This document shows, one piece after another, positions 1-9,700 of a DNA stretch of 64,000 nt. This DNA comes from Corallococcus macrosporus DSM 14697 (GTDB lineage: Bacteria > Myxococcota > Myxococcia > Myxococcales > Myxococcaceae). The translations under genes and the position numbers were made by a program. The stretch lies in contig NZ_CP022203.1 in NCBI RefSeq assembly GCF_002305895.1, positions 3,698,501 through 3,762,500 of the forward strand, given 5' to 3'. The notes under the pieces are model-generated. The model was not told the origin of the DNA, did no database searches, and saw nothing but the letters and a program-made list of their open reading frames with translations. Position 1 is the first letter of the stretch. Each line of letters starts with the position of its first letter.

Positions 1-2
1 GC

Positions 3-1280
3 CGCCGGATGACGCGCCCGCTGCGCGCGCTGGCCCGCGCGGCCCGGGAGCGCCCGGATTCGGCGGACGCCTTCACCACCGTGGGGCCCACCGGTATCTC
101 CGAGCTGGAGGACCTGAGGGCGACGCTCGCGCTCACCGCGGCCATGGTGATGGAGCGCGAGGAGGCGCTGCGGACGAAGATGCTGGAGGCCGAGGCGGCC
201 AACCTCGCCAAGGACCAGTTCCTGGCCATGCTGGGCCATGAGCTGCGCAACCCGCTGTCCGCCATCACTGGCGGCGTGAAGGTGCTGGCGGTGGCGCGGG
301 ACGCCGCGAGCCGCGAGCGGGCGCGCGCCTTGGTGGAGCGCCAGTCCCTCCACCTGGCCCGCCTGGTGGATGACCTGCTCGACGTGGAGCGGGTGAGCAG
401 CGGCCGCATCCTGCTCCAGAAGCGCGCCATGGACCTGTCGGAGTGCGTGCGCCGCGCCGTCGCCGCGCTGGAGGCCTCCGGCCGGACACAGGCGCACCAG
501 GTGGAGGTGGACGCCCCGGCCGCCTGGCTGGAAGGAGACGAGAGCCGCCTGGAGCAGGTGGTCTCCAACCTCGTGTCCAACGCGCTCAAGTACACGCCAG
601 CGGGGGGCCACGTCCGCGTCGTCACTCGGGCGCGGCCCGAGCACGTGGAGCTGGAGGTGTCCGATAGCGGTGATGGCCTGTCACCGGAGCTCCAGGAGCG
701 CGTGTTCGAGCTCTTCTTCCAGGCCGAGCGCACCCTGGACCGCGCGCAGGGGGGCCTGGGCATTGGCCTCACGCTGGTGAAGCGGCTGGTGGAGCTCCAT
801 GGCGGTTCGGTGCGTGCGGACAGCGACGGGCTCGCCAAGGGCAGCACCTTCACGGTGCGCCTGCCCCGGGGCCACGTCGAACAGGCCCCGGCGCCCCAGG
901 CGCCGCGCGCTGTGCCATCCGCGGGGCGGCACGTGCTGTTGGTGGATGACCACTCCGACAGCCGTCAGCTCGTCCGCGAGCTGCTGGAAATGGAGGGGCA
1001 CACCATCAGCGAGGCGGAGGATGGTCCCTCCGGCCTGGCGACGGCGCGCGCGCTGCGGCCCGACGTCGTCCTGCTGGACATCGGGCTGCCGGGGCTGGAC
1101 GGGTACGAAGTGGCCCGGGCGCTCCGCGCGACGGACGAAGGGCGCGACCTGCTGCTCATCGCCGTGACGGGGTATGGCCTGGAAGACGACCGGCGGCGCG
1201 CGCTGGAGGCCGGCTTCGACGAGCACCTGGTGAAGCCGGTGGACCTCTCGCGGCTGCGCGCGCTGCTCGTGCCGAGATAG
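3..1280 (+). CDS. Hybrid sensor histidine kinase/response regulator (5' truncated by window)
   Basis: The reading frame is open to the left edge, so the gene starts outside the window. What remains, numbered from the ATG at 9, begins with a HAMP-like linker. It is followed by a HisKA domain with the H-box phospho-acceptor His77 (HELRNPL), an HATPase_c domain with an N-box (NLVSNALKY near 187-195) and G-boxes (SDSGDGLS, GGLGIGL), and a C-terminal receiver domain from about 306 with acidic Asp313/314 and phospho-acceptor Asp357 (LLDIGLPGLDG). The likely role is a membrane sensor kinase relaying phosphate from His to its own receiver. The input signal is unknown because the sensor part is missing. 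It converges on the next gene with only 4 bases between. Confidence 0.9.
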   Translation, partial: RRMTRPLRALARAARERPDSADAFTTVGPTGISELEDLRATLALTAAMVMEREEALRTKMLEAEAANLAKDQFLAMLGHELRNPLSAITGGVKVLAVARDAASRERARALVERQSLHLARLVDDLLDVERVSSGRILLQKRAMDLSECVRRAVAALEASGRTQAHQVEVDAPAAWLEGDESRLEQVVSNLVSNALKYTPAGGHVRVVTRARPEHVELEVSDSGDGLSPELQERVFELFFQAERTLDRAQGGLGIGLTLVKRLVELHGGSVRADSDGLAKGSTFTVRLPRGHVEQAPAPQAPRAVPSAGRHVLLVDDHSDSRQLVRELLEMEGHTISEAEDGPSGLATARALRPDVVLLDIGLPGLDGYEVARALRATDEGRDLLLIAVTGYGLEDDRRRALEAGFDEHLVKPVDLSRLRALLVPR

Positions 1281-1284
1281 CCGC

Positions 1285-1689
1285 TCACTCCACGTTGCCG
1301 GGGCAGTGCTGGACCGCGGGCTGGCAGAGCTGCAACACACGAGACGGGTCCGTGAAGGTCTGCTGCCGGGCCTGGAGGTAGCAGCCCGCGGGGTCCTCGT
1401 CGGGCGCGGCGAACTGGCAGAGCTGCACGGCCTGGCTCTGGGTGAGCGAGCCTTCATCCTGGGCGCGCACGAAGCACTCAGCGGGCGTGGATGAACGGGC
1501 GCCTCGGCAGAGCTGCGCGGCCAGCGAGTCGTCGAGCCCGCCCTCCGTCGCGCGCTGGTAGCAGGACACCTGCGGCACGACGCCCTGGGCCACGGCGGCC
1601 GGGGGGAATCCCAGGACGCCGAGCACGGCGGTGAGCGCCGCGCCGGCCCACGGACGGATGAACCTGGACGTCCCGCTGCCTGTCTTCAT
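1285..1689 (-). CDS. Small secreted Cys-repeat protein
   Basis: This 134-aa protein has a Sec signal peptide that probably ends near AVAQ (residues 32-35). The mature part is three imperfect repeats of about 30 residues. Each has a pair of cysteines 18-19 residues apart (C43/C61, C72/C91, C103/C122) in the pattern C-[YF]-x-x-A ... L-x-x-x-x-A/V-x-x-L-C. This suggests three small disulfide-linked helical hairpins. The start is well supported by AAAGGAGG seven bases upstream of the ATG. I do not recognise a named family; the function is unknown, probably periplasmic or surface exposed. Confidence 0.75.
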   Translation of the reverse strand: MKTGSGTSRFIRPWAGAALTAVLGVLGFPPAAVAQGVVPQVSCYQRATEGGLDDSLAAQLCRGARSSTPAECFVRAQDEGSLTQSQAVQLCQFAAPDEDPAGCYLQARQQTFTDPSRVLQLCQPAVQHCPGNVE

Positions 1690-1979
1690 GAGGCCTCCTT
1701 TCCGAGCAATCTAGGGACTCGTCCGCGGTGAGGCCGGCCCACGAGCGGCGGTCCGCCCCGGGATGAAGCGACGAGGGGTGGGGCCGTTCCGCCGCCTGCT
1801 CCACGGGGCGGACTGTCGGGTGGTGCCGCCATGTCCGGGGCGAGACGCCCCCGGGGCGAGGCGCTGGCTCACTTCAGGACGGCCGCCGCCGGCGCGGTCC
1901 GGCATCGGGCAGACGCGACCTCGGCCGCGAGGTCGGGGCCCTGGCGTTCCGTCCCCTCCCGGACCACCACAGCGGTGCC

Positions 1980-4277
1980 ATGAAACAACGACGACCGTCC
2001 CACTCAATACTGCTGAGCGTGGTGGCGCTTGCCATGAGCCTGCTCGGCATTTCTCTCGCGTGTCCTGGCACTTCCGATGACTCCGGTCCTTCTGGAGATG
2101 GAGACGATGTCATCGGCCCCATCGCGGACGGAGGAACCGCGCCGGTGGGGGATGGGAGCCCCCCTCGGGCACCTGATGGCGGCAGCCCGGAGGTCCAGGG
2201 GCTCGTCGGGCTGGATGCGCGCCCCGCCAATCCCACCTGCGTCGCGCCGCCGCGGCCCACCGACGCCGCGGGGGCCACGGTCGCCCGCGCGTACCCGGAG
2301 CTGAGCTTCACCCAGCCGGTGTTCGCGCTCCAGGCGCCCGGAGACAGCCGCCGCATCTACGTGGTCGAGCGGGGAGGGCGGGTGCGCGTGTTCGACAAGG
2401 ACGCCGTGCCCCCCACCAGCTCCGTGTTCGTCGACCTCTCCGGGAAGGTGAACGTCGAGCACGACGAGACAGGGCTGCTCGGCATGGCCTTCCACCCCGC
2501 CTTCGCCACCAACGGGCAGGTGTTCATCTCCTATGTCGGGAACAACGCGATGGGAGGGCTCGCCTCCTTCATCGTCCGCTACCGCAGCGCCGACGGCGGG
2601 GCCACCGTGGACCCGGCGAGCGCGGAAGTGGTGCTCGAACAGGAGCAGCCCTTCTCCTTCCACAACGGCGGGCACCTCGCGTTCGGTCCGGATGGCTTCC
2701 TCTATTTCGCCCTCGGGGATGGCGGCGGCCGGGTGGACCCGGAGCGCCGGGCCCAGAACCCCGAGCTGCTCTTCGGGAAGATGCTGCGCCTGGACGTGGA
2801 CGGCGCGCGGCCCTACGCCATCCCCCCCACCAACCCCTATGCGATCGCCGGGGGGCGCAAGGAGATCTACGCCACCGGCTTCCGCAACCCATGGCGCTGG
2901 AGCTTCGACCGGAGCACCGGCGCCATCTGGCTGGGAGACGTGGGAGAGAAGCTGCTGGAGGAGATCAACCGCGTCGAGCTGGGAGGCAACTACGGCTGGA
3001 GCATCCTGGAGGGGACCGAGTGCGCGCGCGGGGGCACCTGCGCCACCACCGGGCTGACGCCGCCCGTGGCTGTCTATGGCCGTGACGAGGGTGTCTCCGT
3101 CACCGGCGGCTACGTGTACCGCGGCGCCGCGGTGCCAGCGCTCGTGGGCAAGTACATCTTCGGCGACTTCGGCACGGGCCGCATCTGGACGCTGCCAGCG
3201 GATGCGGCGCCCGGGGGCGGCGCGAAGCCCTCGTTGCTGACCGCCACGCCGCTCAGCATCTCCTCGTTCGCGGAGCTGAACGATGGCGAGCTGCTCGTGG
3301 TGGACTTCGCGGGCGGAGGGCTGCACCGCCTCCAGGCCTCGGCGCCGCCAGCGCCCGGCGGCGGCGCGTTCCCCACGCTGCTGTCCGCCACGGGCTGCGC
3401 GGACCCCACGAACCCGAACCTCCCGTCGGCGGGGCTCATCCCCTACGACGTGAATGCCCCGCTCTGGTCCGATGGCGCGCAGAAGGAGCGGTTCATCGGC
3501 GTGCCGGATGGGGCGTCGATGAAGGTGGGGCCCGAGGGCGTGCTGGAAGCGCCTCCGGGCACCGTGGCGGTGAAGACGTTCCTCCTGGGGGGACGGCGCG
3601 TGGAGACCCGCCTCTTCATGCGCCACCCGGACGGCGTCTGGGCGGGCTACACGTATGAATGGAACGATGCCGGCACTGACGCGGTGCTGCTGGAGACGGG
3701 CAAGGTGAAGCCGGTGGGCGCGCAGACGTGGACCTTCCCCAGCCGCGGCGACTGCATGCAGTGCCACAACGCCGCCGCGGGCTTCGTGTTGGGGCTGGAG
3801 GTCGCGCAGCTCAACCGGGACTTCCCGTATCCGGGGGGGCGCCTCGCGCCGCAGCTCGGGACGCTGGCGCACATTGGCGTGCTGACCTTGCCGGGGCCCG
3901 TGGCGCAGCTGCCCCGGATGCCGGCCTATGACGGGCCCGAGCCCGTGGAGGAGCGGGCGCGGGCCTACCTGCACGCGAACTGCGCCGTCTGTCACCGGCC
4001 CGAGGGGCTGGGCCGGGGAGAGTCGGACCTGCGCTACGCCACGCCGCTGGCGAATACGAAGCTCTGCGGCGTGGCGCCCGAGCATGGCGACCTGGGCGTG
4101 GCCGGGGCCTTGCTGATTACACCGGGAGACCCGTCCAGGTCGGTGCTGTCCCGGCGCATGCACGGGCAGCCGCCGGCGCGCATGCCGCCGCTGGCCGTGT
4201 CGGTGAAGGACACCCAGGGCACGGAGCTCGTGGACGCCTGGATTTCGTCCCTGCCCGCGTGCCCCGCGGGCCCCTGA
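1980..4277 (+). CDS. Lipoprotein PQQ-type sugar dehydrogenase fused to SO2930-like diheme cytochrome c
   Basis: The 765-aa protein has a lipoprotein signal (SLAC, acylated Cys28). Residues about 95-450 form a six-bladed glucose/sorbosone dehydrogenase-type beta-propeller (HPAFATNGQVFISY, GDGGGRVDP, NGGHLAFGPDG, ATGFRNPWRWSFD). The C-terminal third matches the SO2930/HNE_0200 diheme cytochrome type and carries two CxxCH haem sites, C592-MQC-H596 and C668-AVC-H672. A likely role is oxidising a sugar or aldose at the outer membrane or periplasm and passing electrons straight to its own haems. Substrate and cofactor are inferred from the family. No strong Shine-Dalgarno site precedes the chosen ATG, but the signal peptide fits it. 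Confidence 0.88.
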   Translation: MKQRRPSHSILLSVVALAMSLLGISLACPGTSDDSGPSGDGDDVIGPIADGGTAPVGDGSPPRAPDGGSPEVQGLVGLDARPANPTCVAPPRPTDAAGATVARAYPELSFTQPVFALQAPGDSRRIYVVERGGRVRVFDKDAVPPTSSVFVDLSGKVNVEHDETGLLGMAFHPAFATNGQVFISYVGNNAMGGLASFIVRYRSADGGATVDPASAEVVLEQEQPFSFHNGGHLAFGPDGFLYFALGDGGGRVDPERRAQNPELLFGKMLRLDVDGARPYAIPPTNPYAIAGGRKEIYATGFRNPWRWSFDRSTGAIWLGDVGEKLLEEINRVELGGNYGWSILEGTECARGGTCATTGLTPPVAVYGRDEGVSVTGGYVYRGAAVPALVGKYIFGDFGTGRIWTLPADAAPGGGAKPSLLTATPLSISSFAELNDGELLVVDFAGGGLHRLQASAPPAPGGGAFPTLLSATGCADPTNPNLPSAGLIPYDVNAPLWSDGAQKERFIGVPDGASMKVGPEGVLEAPPGTVAVKTFLLGGRRVETRLFMRHPDGVWAGYTYEWNDAGTDAVLLETGKVKPVGAQTWTFPSRGDCMQCHNAAAGFVLGLEVAQLNRDFPYPGGRLAPQLGTLAHIGVLTLPGPVAQLPRMPAYDGPEPVEERARAYLHANCAVCHRPEGLGRGESDLRYATPLANTKLCGVAPEHGDLGVAGALLITPGDPSRSVLSRRMHGQPPARMPPLAVSVKDTQGTELVDAWISSLPACPAGP

Positions 4278-4296
4278 GCCGCCCGCGGGCCACGGG

Positions 4297-4320
4297 CGCC
4301 GGACGCCACCCGGTCCGGCG
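4297..4320. terminator. Bidirectional hairpin terminator candidate
   Basis: A perfect 8-bp stem CGCCGGAC/GTCCGGCG with an 8-base loop lies between the convergent dehydrogenase and EEP-family genes. There is no clear U-tract on either strand, so intrinsic termination is likely but not certain. Confidence 0.5.
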
Positions 4321-4322
4321 CC

Positions 4323-5606
4323 TCAGGAGGGCCGTTGGATGACGCCGGGCCCCGGCTTGCCATCCTTCACGCCCGGGGTCCGCACGTCGTAGTGCGCCAC
4401 CACGGGCTGGTGGTCGGAGGACTCGGTGCTGCGGTCCACCTCGAAGAGGACGGGGACCAGGCCCGGACTGGCGTAGAGGTTGTCGAAGCGCTTGCCCGTC
4501 GCGGGCACCACGCCGTTCTCATCCGGCAGCGAGGTGAGGGTGGCGCTGTCCGCGATGTCCTGGAGCCGCAGCCAGTGCTCGCTGCCGCGCTGCACCCGTC
4601 CGGAGCGAAGCTCGACGCACGCCTGCTTCGGCGTCATGAGCGAGCCGTCCGGCAGGCGCACCCGCGCGGTGGCGGCGTGCGCGATGGTCTCCGGCAGGCC
4701 CTGCTCCAGCACGTGCAGCTCATGCCGCAGCCGCGGGTCCGCGATGTTGCCCACCCCTTCGTCCCCCACGCTGGCGTGGGGTTCGCCATAGCGCACCTCG
4801 TACTCCTCCACCGTGTCGGTGTCGTCGTACGTCCTGAGGTGCGCCATCAACCACGAGCCGCCCTTCTTGATGGCGGTGTTGGCGTTGAAGTCGCCCAGCA
4901 CCACCGCGTGCATGACCTCGCGCTGGTGCAGCAGCGCGTTGAGCTGCCGGAGGTTCCGGGCGTTGATGCCGGAGTCGCCCAGCGTGTGGTGCACGTTGTA
5001 GAGGACCACCGGATGTCCCTCGACCTCCAGGCGCACGTAGAGCGCGCCCCGGTCCTCCGGAATCTCACACGGGTCTCCGCCGCGCCGCATGATGGCGGCG
5101 TCCCGCTCCGCGTCGGGGGTGGCGTAGGTGAAGTGCGCCGCGTCCACCAGCGGGTGCCGGGTGAGGAAGGCCTTGCCGTTCACCAGCCTCGCGCCGGGGC
5201 CGCCGTCATGTCCCTGGTACGCCAGGTGGAAGCCGTAGCGCTCCGCCAGGAGCACGGAGATGGGGACGTTGGCCTCCTGCAGACCCAGCACGTCCGGCAG
5301 CCGCCCCTGCGCCTCCAGGTCGTCGAGGTACTGGAGCAGCGCCTCGCGGCGCTTGCCGCCGAGCAGGATGTTGTAGGTCATCACCGTGAGCCCCGGCCCC
5401 CGCGGCGAGCGGACCGCGGGGTTGCGGACCACCAGCGTGCGGCCGTCCCCCAGCGCCCGCTCCGTCCGGGGCAGGGGCACGGCGGCGAAGTCCGGCAGGG
5501 TGACGGTGACCTCCCTGCGCGGCAGGATGTCCTCCTGCCCGTGCGCGATACGGCCGAGCAGGGGGCCCACCCCCGGCAGGTGCTCCAACATCTCTGGAAC
5601 CTTCAT
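4323..5606 (-). CDS. Endonuclease/exonuclease/phosphatase (EEP) family protein
   Basis: This 427-aa protein has the EEP metal-dependent hydrolase fold. The motifs are the first strand LTVMTYNILLGGKR, the catalytic Glu in DVLGLQEANVP, the His in LYNVHHTLGDSGIN, VVLGDFNANT, a phage-type KRFDNLYAS segment and a terminal SDHQPVVAHYD. Such enzymes cleave phosphodiesters in nucleic acids, inositol lipids or sphingomyelin; the substrate here is unknown. The frame is open further upstream, but the start at 5606 is preferred because AAGGAG sits directly upstream and a longer version would run into the divergent lipoprotein gene. No signal peptide is evident, so it may be cytoplasmic. Confidence 0.85.
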   Translation of the reverse strand: MKVPEMLEHLPGVGPLLGRIAHGQEDILPRREVTVTLPDFAAVPLPRTERALGDGRTLVVRNPAVRSPRGPGLTVMTYNILLGGKRREALLQYLDDLEAQGRLPDVLGLQEANVPISVLLAERYGFHLAYQGHDGGPGARLVNGKAFLTRHPLVDAAHFTYATPDAERDAAIMRRGGDPCEIPEDRGALYVRLEVEGHPVVLYNVHHTLGDSGINARNLRQLNALLHQREVMHAVVLGDFNANTAIKKGGSWLMAHLRTYDDTDTVEEYEVRYGEPHASVGDEGVGNIADPRLRHELHVLEQGLPETIAHAATARVRLPDGSLMTPKQACVELRSGRVQRGSEHWLRLQDIADSATLTSLPDENGVVPATGKRFDNLYASPGLVPVLFEVDRSTESSDHQPVVAHYDVRTPGVKDGKPGPGVIQRPS

Positions 5607-5829
5607 CGGGGCTCCTTCCGCGAAAGCCGCAGCTCGGCAACTGGCGCCACAAGTCCTCCTTGCTGCCCTCAAGTTCTGCGCTCCCCCTCCCCATGGCCAG
5701 GGGCCTCCCAGGGAATGGAGGGCTGGCCGGGCTGCCCCGTCCGGACGCGGGGCGGCCAGGCGCCCGGGCGCGCCTCCCAGGGCCCGGGTGGCGAGGAAGC
5801 GCGACGGCGCTTGTGGTTGAATACCGGAC

Positions 5830-6633
5830 ATGCGGCGAATGGCGTTGCTGGCGGTGATGGCTCCTCTCCTGGTGGCGTGCGCCACCACCCAGGCGGTGCC
5901 CCGGAGTACCTCCTGCGAGGAGGGCAGGCTGTGGGCGTGCAACGAGTGGGGCGAGCAGCTCCTCCAGGACGGTGACCGGAGCCAGGCGGAGGCGGCCTTC
6001 GCCAGGGCGTGTGACGGTGGCTCGGAGCGGGGATGCCTGGCCCTGGGGCGCCTGCGCATGGCGGATGGCAACCTGGCGGCGGCCGAGGCGCCGCTCGTCG
6101 CCGTGTATGAGACGGACAGCGAGGAAGGCGCCCTGGCGCTCGCGGACCTCTACGAGGCGCGCGGGGGAGACGCCCACGCCCGGGAAGCGGCCCGGCTCCG
6201 GTGGGAGGCGCCGGCGCTGGACAAGCCGCCCTTCGACTTCGCCATGCAGTACCGGGTGGGGGCGTGGCGGCCCTCGGCGGCGCTCGAACTCAACATCCAG
6301 CCCATGGCCTTCTTGAGCCGGCGGCTCAGCATCGGCTCGAACCTGGCCTACACCAGCCGGGGCATCTCCGAGTTCAACGGCTTCGTGGGCTATCAGCACT
6401 ACGTCAATACCTGGGTGGTGCCCTACGGCCGGTTGATGATGGGCACCGCGACGAGCGACTCGCGCTCCCCGGGCTTCAACGTCGGCGCGGAGGTGGGCAC
6501 GCGGCTGGCGCTGAGCTACCTCGGCCACGTCAACGTCGGGGTCGGCATGTCCCGGGCGAGCGGCAACTACCTGTCCGTGGGCGTGGGCCTCAACGGGCTC
6601 TTCGTGCTGCTGGCCCTGCTGCACGTGCGCTGA
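5830..6633 (+). CDS. Lipoprotein with Sel1-like N-terminus and beta-barrel-like C-terminus
   Basis: The 267-aa product starts with a lipobox (LVAC, Cys17). Residues about 26-125 resemble a Cys-rich Sel1/TPR-like solenoid (CEEGRLWACNEWGEQLLQDG, ACDGGSERGCLALGRLRMADG). The last 130 residues have alternating hydrophobic strands with aromatic ends (AALELNIQPMAF, GFVGYQHYVNTW, NVGVGMSRASG), like a small outer-membrane barrel. An in-frame ATG nine bases downstream is an alternative start. Function is unknown; an outer-membrane lipoprotein is the best guess. Confidence 0.75.
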   Translation: MRRMALLAVMAPLLVACATTQAVPRSTSCEEGRLWACNEWGEQLLQDGDRSQAEAAFARACDGGSERGCLALGRLRMADGNLAAAEAPLVAVYETDSEEGALALADLYEARGGDAHAREAARLRWEAPALDKPPFDFAMQYRVGAWRPSAALELNIQPMAFLSRRLSIGSNLAYTSRGISEFNGFVGYQHYVNTWVVPYGRLMMGTATSDSRSPGFNVGAEVGTRLALSYLGHVNVGVGMSRASGNYLSVGVGLNGLFVLLALLHVR

Positions 6634-6689
6634 CGCCTCGGCGCGCGGGCTGGTGGGGCGTGAGTCAGGAGGGGTTTCCGGCGGGAGCG

Positions 6690-6717
6690 GCTCCAGGCCC
6701 CACGTCGAGCCTGGAGC
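6690..6717. terminator. Hairpin terminator between convergent genes
   Basis: A perfect 9-bp stem GCTCCAGGC/GCCTGGAGC with a 10-base loop lies between the lipoprotein gene and the end of the xanthine dehydrogenase gene. Confidence 0.5.
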
Positions 6718-6735
6718 GCCCTCCTCGAAGGGGCC

Positions 6736-9700
6736 TCACGCCGCCTCGCGCCCGTCCTCCGCCGCCCCGCGCGCCAGCCGCTTCTGGATGGCCAGGAACA
6801 GCGCCTCGTGCGTGGCGGGGGAGGCCAGCTCCACCTGGCCACCGGCCTGACCGAAGGCCCCCACCGCCTCGCGCAGCGCCTCCCGCGCGGACATGGCGAG
6901 CATCAGCGGCGGCTCGCCCACGGCCTTGCTGCCGTGGATGGTGTTGTGCTGATGCGCCCGCTCCAGCAGCCGCACCCGGAAGTCGATGGGCGCGTCGCTG
7001 AAGGCCGGCACCGCGTAGGTGCTGGCCGAGTGCGTCAGCAGCCGGCCCTTCGCGTCCCAGCGCAGCTCCTCGCCCGTGAGCCAGCCCAGGCCCTGGACGA
7101 AGCCGCCCTCCACCTGCCCGCGGTCCACGCCGGGGTTGAGCGAGTCACCCACGTCCTCCAGCAGGTCCACGCGCAGCACGCGCTTGACGCCCGTGTGGCC
7201 GTCCACCTCCACCTCGCACACCGCCGCGCCGTAGGCGAAGTAGAGGAAGGGACGGCCGCGGCCCCGGGCCTTGTCGTAGCCGATGCCTGGCGTCTGGTAG
7301 TAGCCCGTCGCGGACAGGCCCACCCGGGCCAGGTACGCCGCCTCCACCACGTCCGCGAAGGGCAGGGCGACCTCGGGCTCGCCGCGCGGGCCCACCTTGC
7401 CGTCGCTGAACAGCAGCGCGTCCGGCGCCACGGTGCGCCCATGCCGGTCCGACAGGAGCTTCACCGCCACCGGGGCCAGCCGCTCCCGCAGGGTGACGCA
7501 GGCCACCCGCACGGCGGCGCCGTTCAGGTCCGAGCCGCTGGAGGCCGCGGTGGCGGAGGTGTTGGGCACCTTGTCCGTCGCCGTCTTCGCCATCCGCACC
7601 GCGTCGGCCGTGACGCCCAGCTCGCGCATGGCCACGCCCAGCACCTTGGTGTGCAGGCCCTGGCCCATCTCCGTGCCGCCGTGGGACACCATGACCGAGC
7701 CGTCCCGGTACAGGTGCACCAGCGCGCCGGCCTGGTTGAGGAAGGTGGCGGTGAAGGAGATGCCGAACTTCATGGGGGTGATGGCCAGCCCGCGCTTGAT
7801 GAAGGGCGAGCGGGCGTTGAACGCCTCCACGTCGCGCTTGCGGCGCTCGAACTCCGACGTCTCCTTGAGCTCCTCCCACACGCGGAGGATGCGCTCGTCC
7901 TCCAGCTCCTGGCCGTAGTGCGTGGTGTTGGTCTCCCCGCCGCCACGGTAGAGGTTGCGCTCGCGCACCTCGTCCGCGGGCAGGCCCACGGCCCGGGCCA
8001 CGCGCGCGAGCACCTCCTCCGTCACCAGCATGCCCTGCGGCCCGCCGAAGCCGCGGAAGGCCGTGTTGGACACCAGGTGCGTCTTGGCCACGCGGCCGGA
8101 GTACGCCAGCGCCGGCACGTAGTACGCGTTGTCCAGGTGGAACAGCGCGCGGTCCAGGATGGACTCGGACAGGTCCAGGGACCAGCCGCCGTTCGACACG
8201 AGCTGCACGCGCAGGCCCAGCAGCCGGCCCTGGTCATCGAAGCCGGCCTCGTAGGCGGCCTGGAAGGGGTGGCGCTTGCCCGTCACCGTCATGTCCACGT
8301 CGCGGTCCATCATCCACCGCACGGGGCGGCCGGTGTGCCACGCGGCCAGCGCCACGAGCGCGGCGGGGGAGTTGCCCTGCGTCTCCTTGCCGCCGAAGCC
8401 GCCGCCCATGCGCGGGGCCTGCACCACCACGCGGCTGCGCGGCAGGTGCAGCACGTGCGAGATGATGGCCTGCACCTCGGACGGGTGCTGGGTGGACGAG
8501 GTGACGGTGATGTCGCCGTCGTCCCCGCGCTCGGCGAACGCGGCCTGCGTCTCCAGGTAGAAGTGCTCCTGGCCGCCAATGGCCAGCGTGCCGGACAGGC
8601 GGCGCGGGCTGCTGGCCAGCGCGGCGTCCACGTCTCCCCGCCGGATGACGTGCGGCTCGGTGTGGAAGCTGCCCTGGGCCACCGCGTCCTCCACGGTGAG
8701 GATGGCCGGCAGGGGCTCGTACTCCACCACCACCGCGCTCGCGCCCGCGCGGCAGGCCTCCACGGACTCACCCACCACCAGCGCGACAATCTGCCCGTGG
8801 AAGAGCACCTCGCGGTCCGCCAGCAGCGGCTCGTCGTGGCGGATGGGGCCGGTGTCGTTCATGCCGGGGATGTCCTCGGCCATGAGCACCTTCACCACGC
8901 CGGGGACCTTGCGCGCCGCCGTGGGGTCTCTCTTGAGGATGCGCGCGTGGGCGTGGGGCGCGCACACCGGCCAGACCTCCAGCATGGGCCGCTTCTGCGC
9001 CAGGTCATCCACGTAGCGCGCGCTGCCCGTCACGTGGCCCAGCGCGCTCTCGTGCCGCAGCGCGCGGCCGGCGTCCGCGGGGGCCTGCGCGAAGCCCGGG
9101 GCGTCGTCGAGAGAAGGGCTGCTCGAGCCGGAGAAGAACTTCTCGAAGAGGCCGCCCACCAGCCCCTTGCGGTACGCCGCGCTGCCGCGCAGGTCGCTGA
9201 TGGGGGTGATCTCCTCCGCGAGCACGGGCAGCACCCGCTCCACCGCGTCCCGCGTCCAGGGCTGCCCGGTGAGGGCCGCCTCGGCGCGGCGCGCGCGGAT
9301 GGGCGTGGCCGCGACGCCGCCGTAGGCCAGGCGCGCCAGCCGCACCACGCCGGCCGCGTCCAGCTCCACGCGGAAGCCCGCGGCGACGATGCTGATGTCC
9401 AGCTCGCGCCGCTTGGACACCTTGAACGAATCGGAGCGCCGCTGGCCGCCCTCGGGCACCACGGGGTGGGGGATGACGATGTGGCGGACGACCTCGTCCG
9501 GGGCCAGCGCCGTCTTCCGGTAGGCGAGGAAGAAGTCGGCCAGCGCCACCGTGCGCTCCCCGCGCACCGAGCCCAGGACGAGCGAGGCGTCCAGCGCGAG
9601 CAGCACCGGCGCCATGTCGCCAATGGGCGACGCCGTCACCAGGTTCCCCGCCAGGGTCGCGCGCTGGCGGATCTGCCGGGAGGCGAAGACGTTGAGCATC

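Noticed and set aside
5607-6071. N-terminal extension of the EEP-family protein at 4323-5606
   Set aside because: The frame is open, but the extension has no protein-like pattern, overlaps a divergent lipoprotein gene, and a good ribosome-binding site supports the shorter form.
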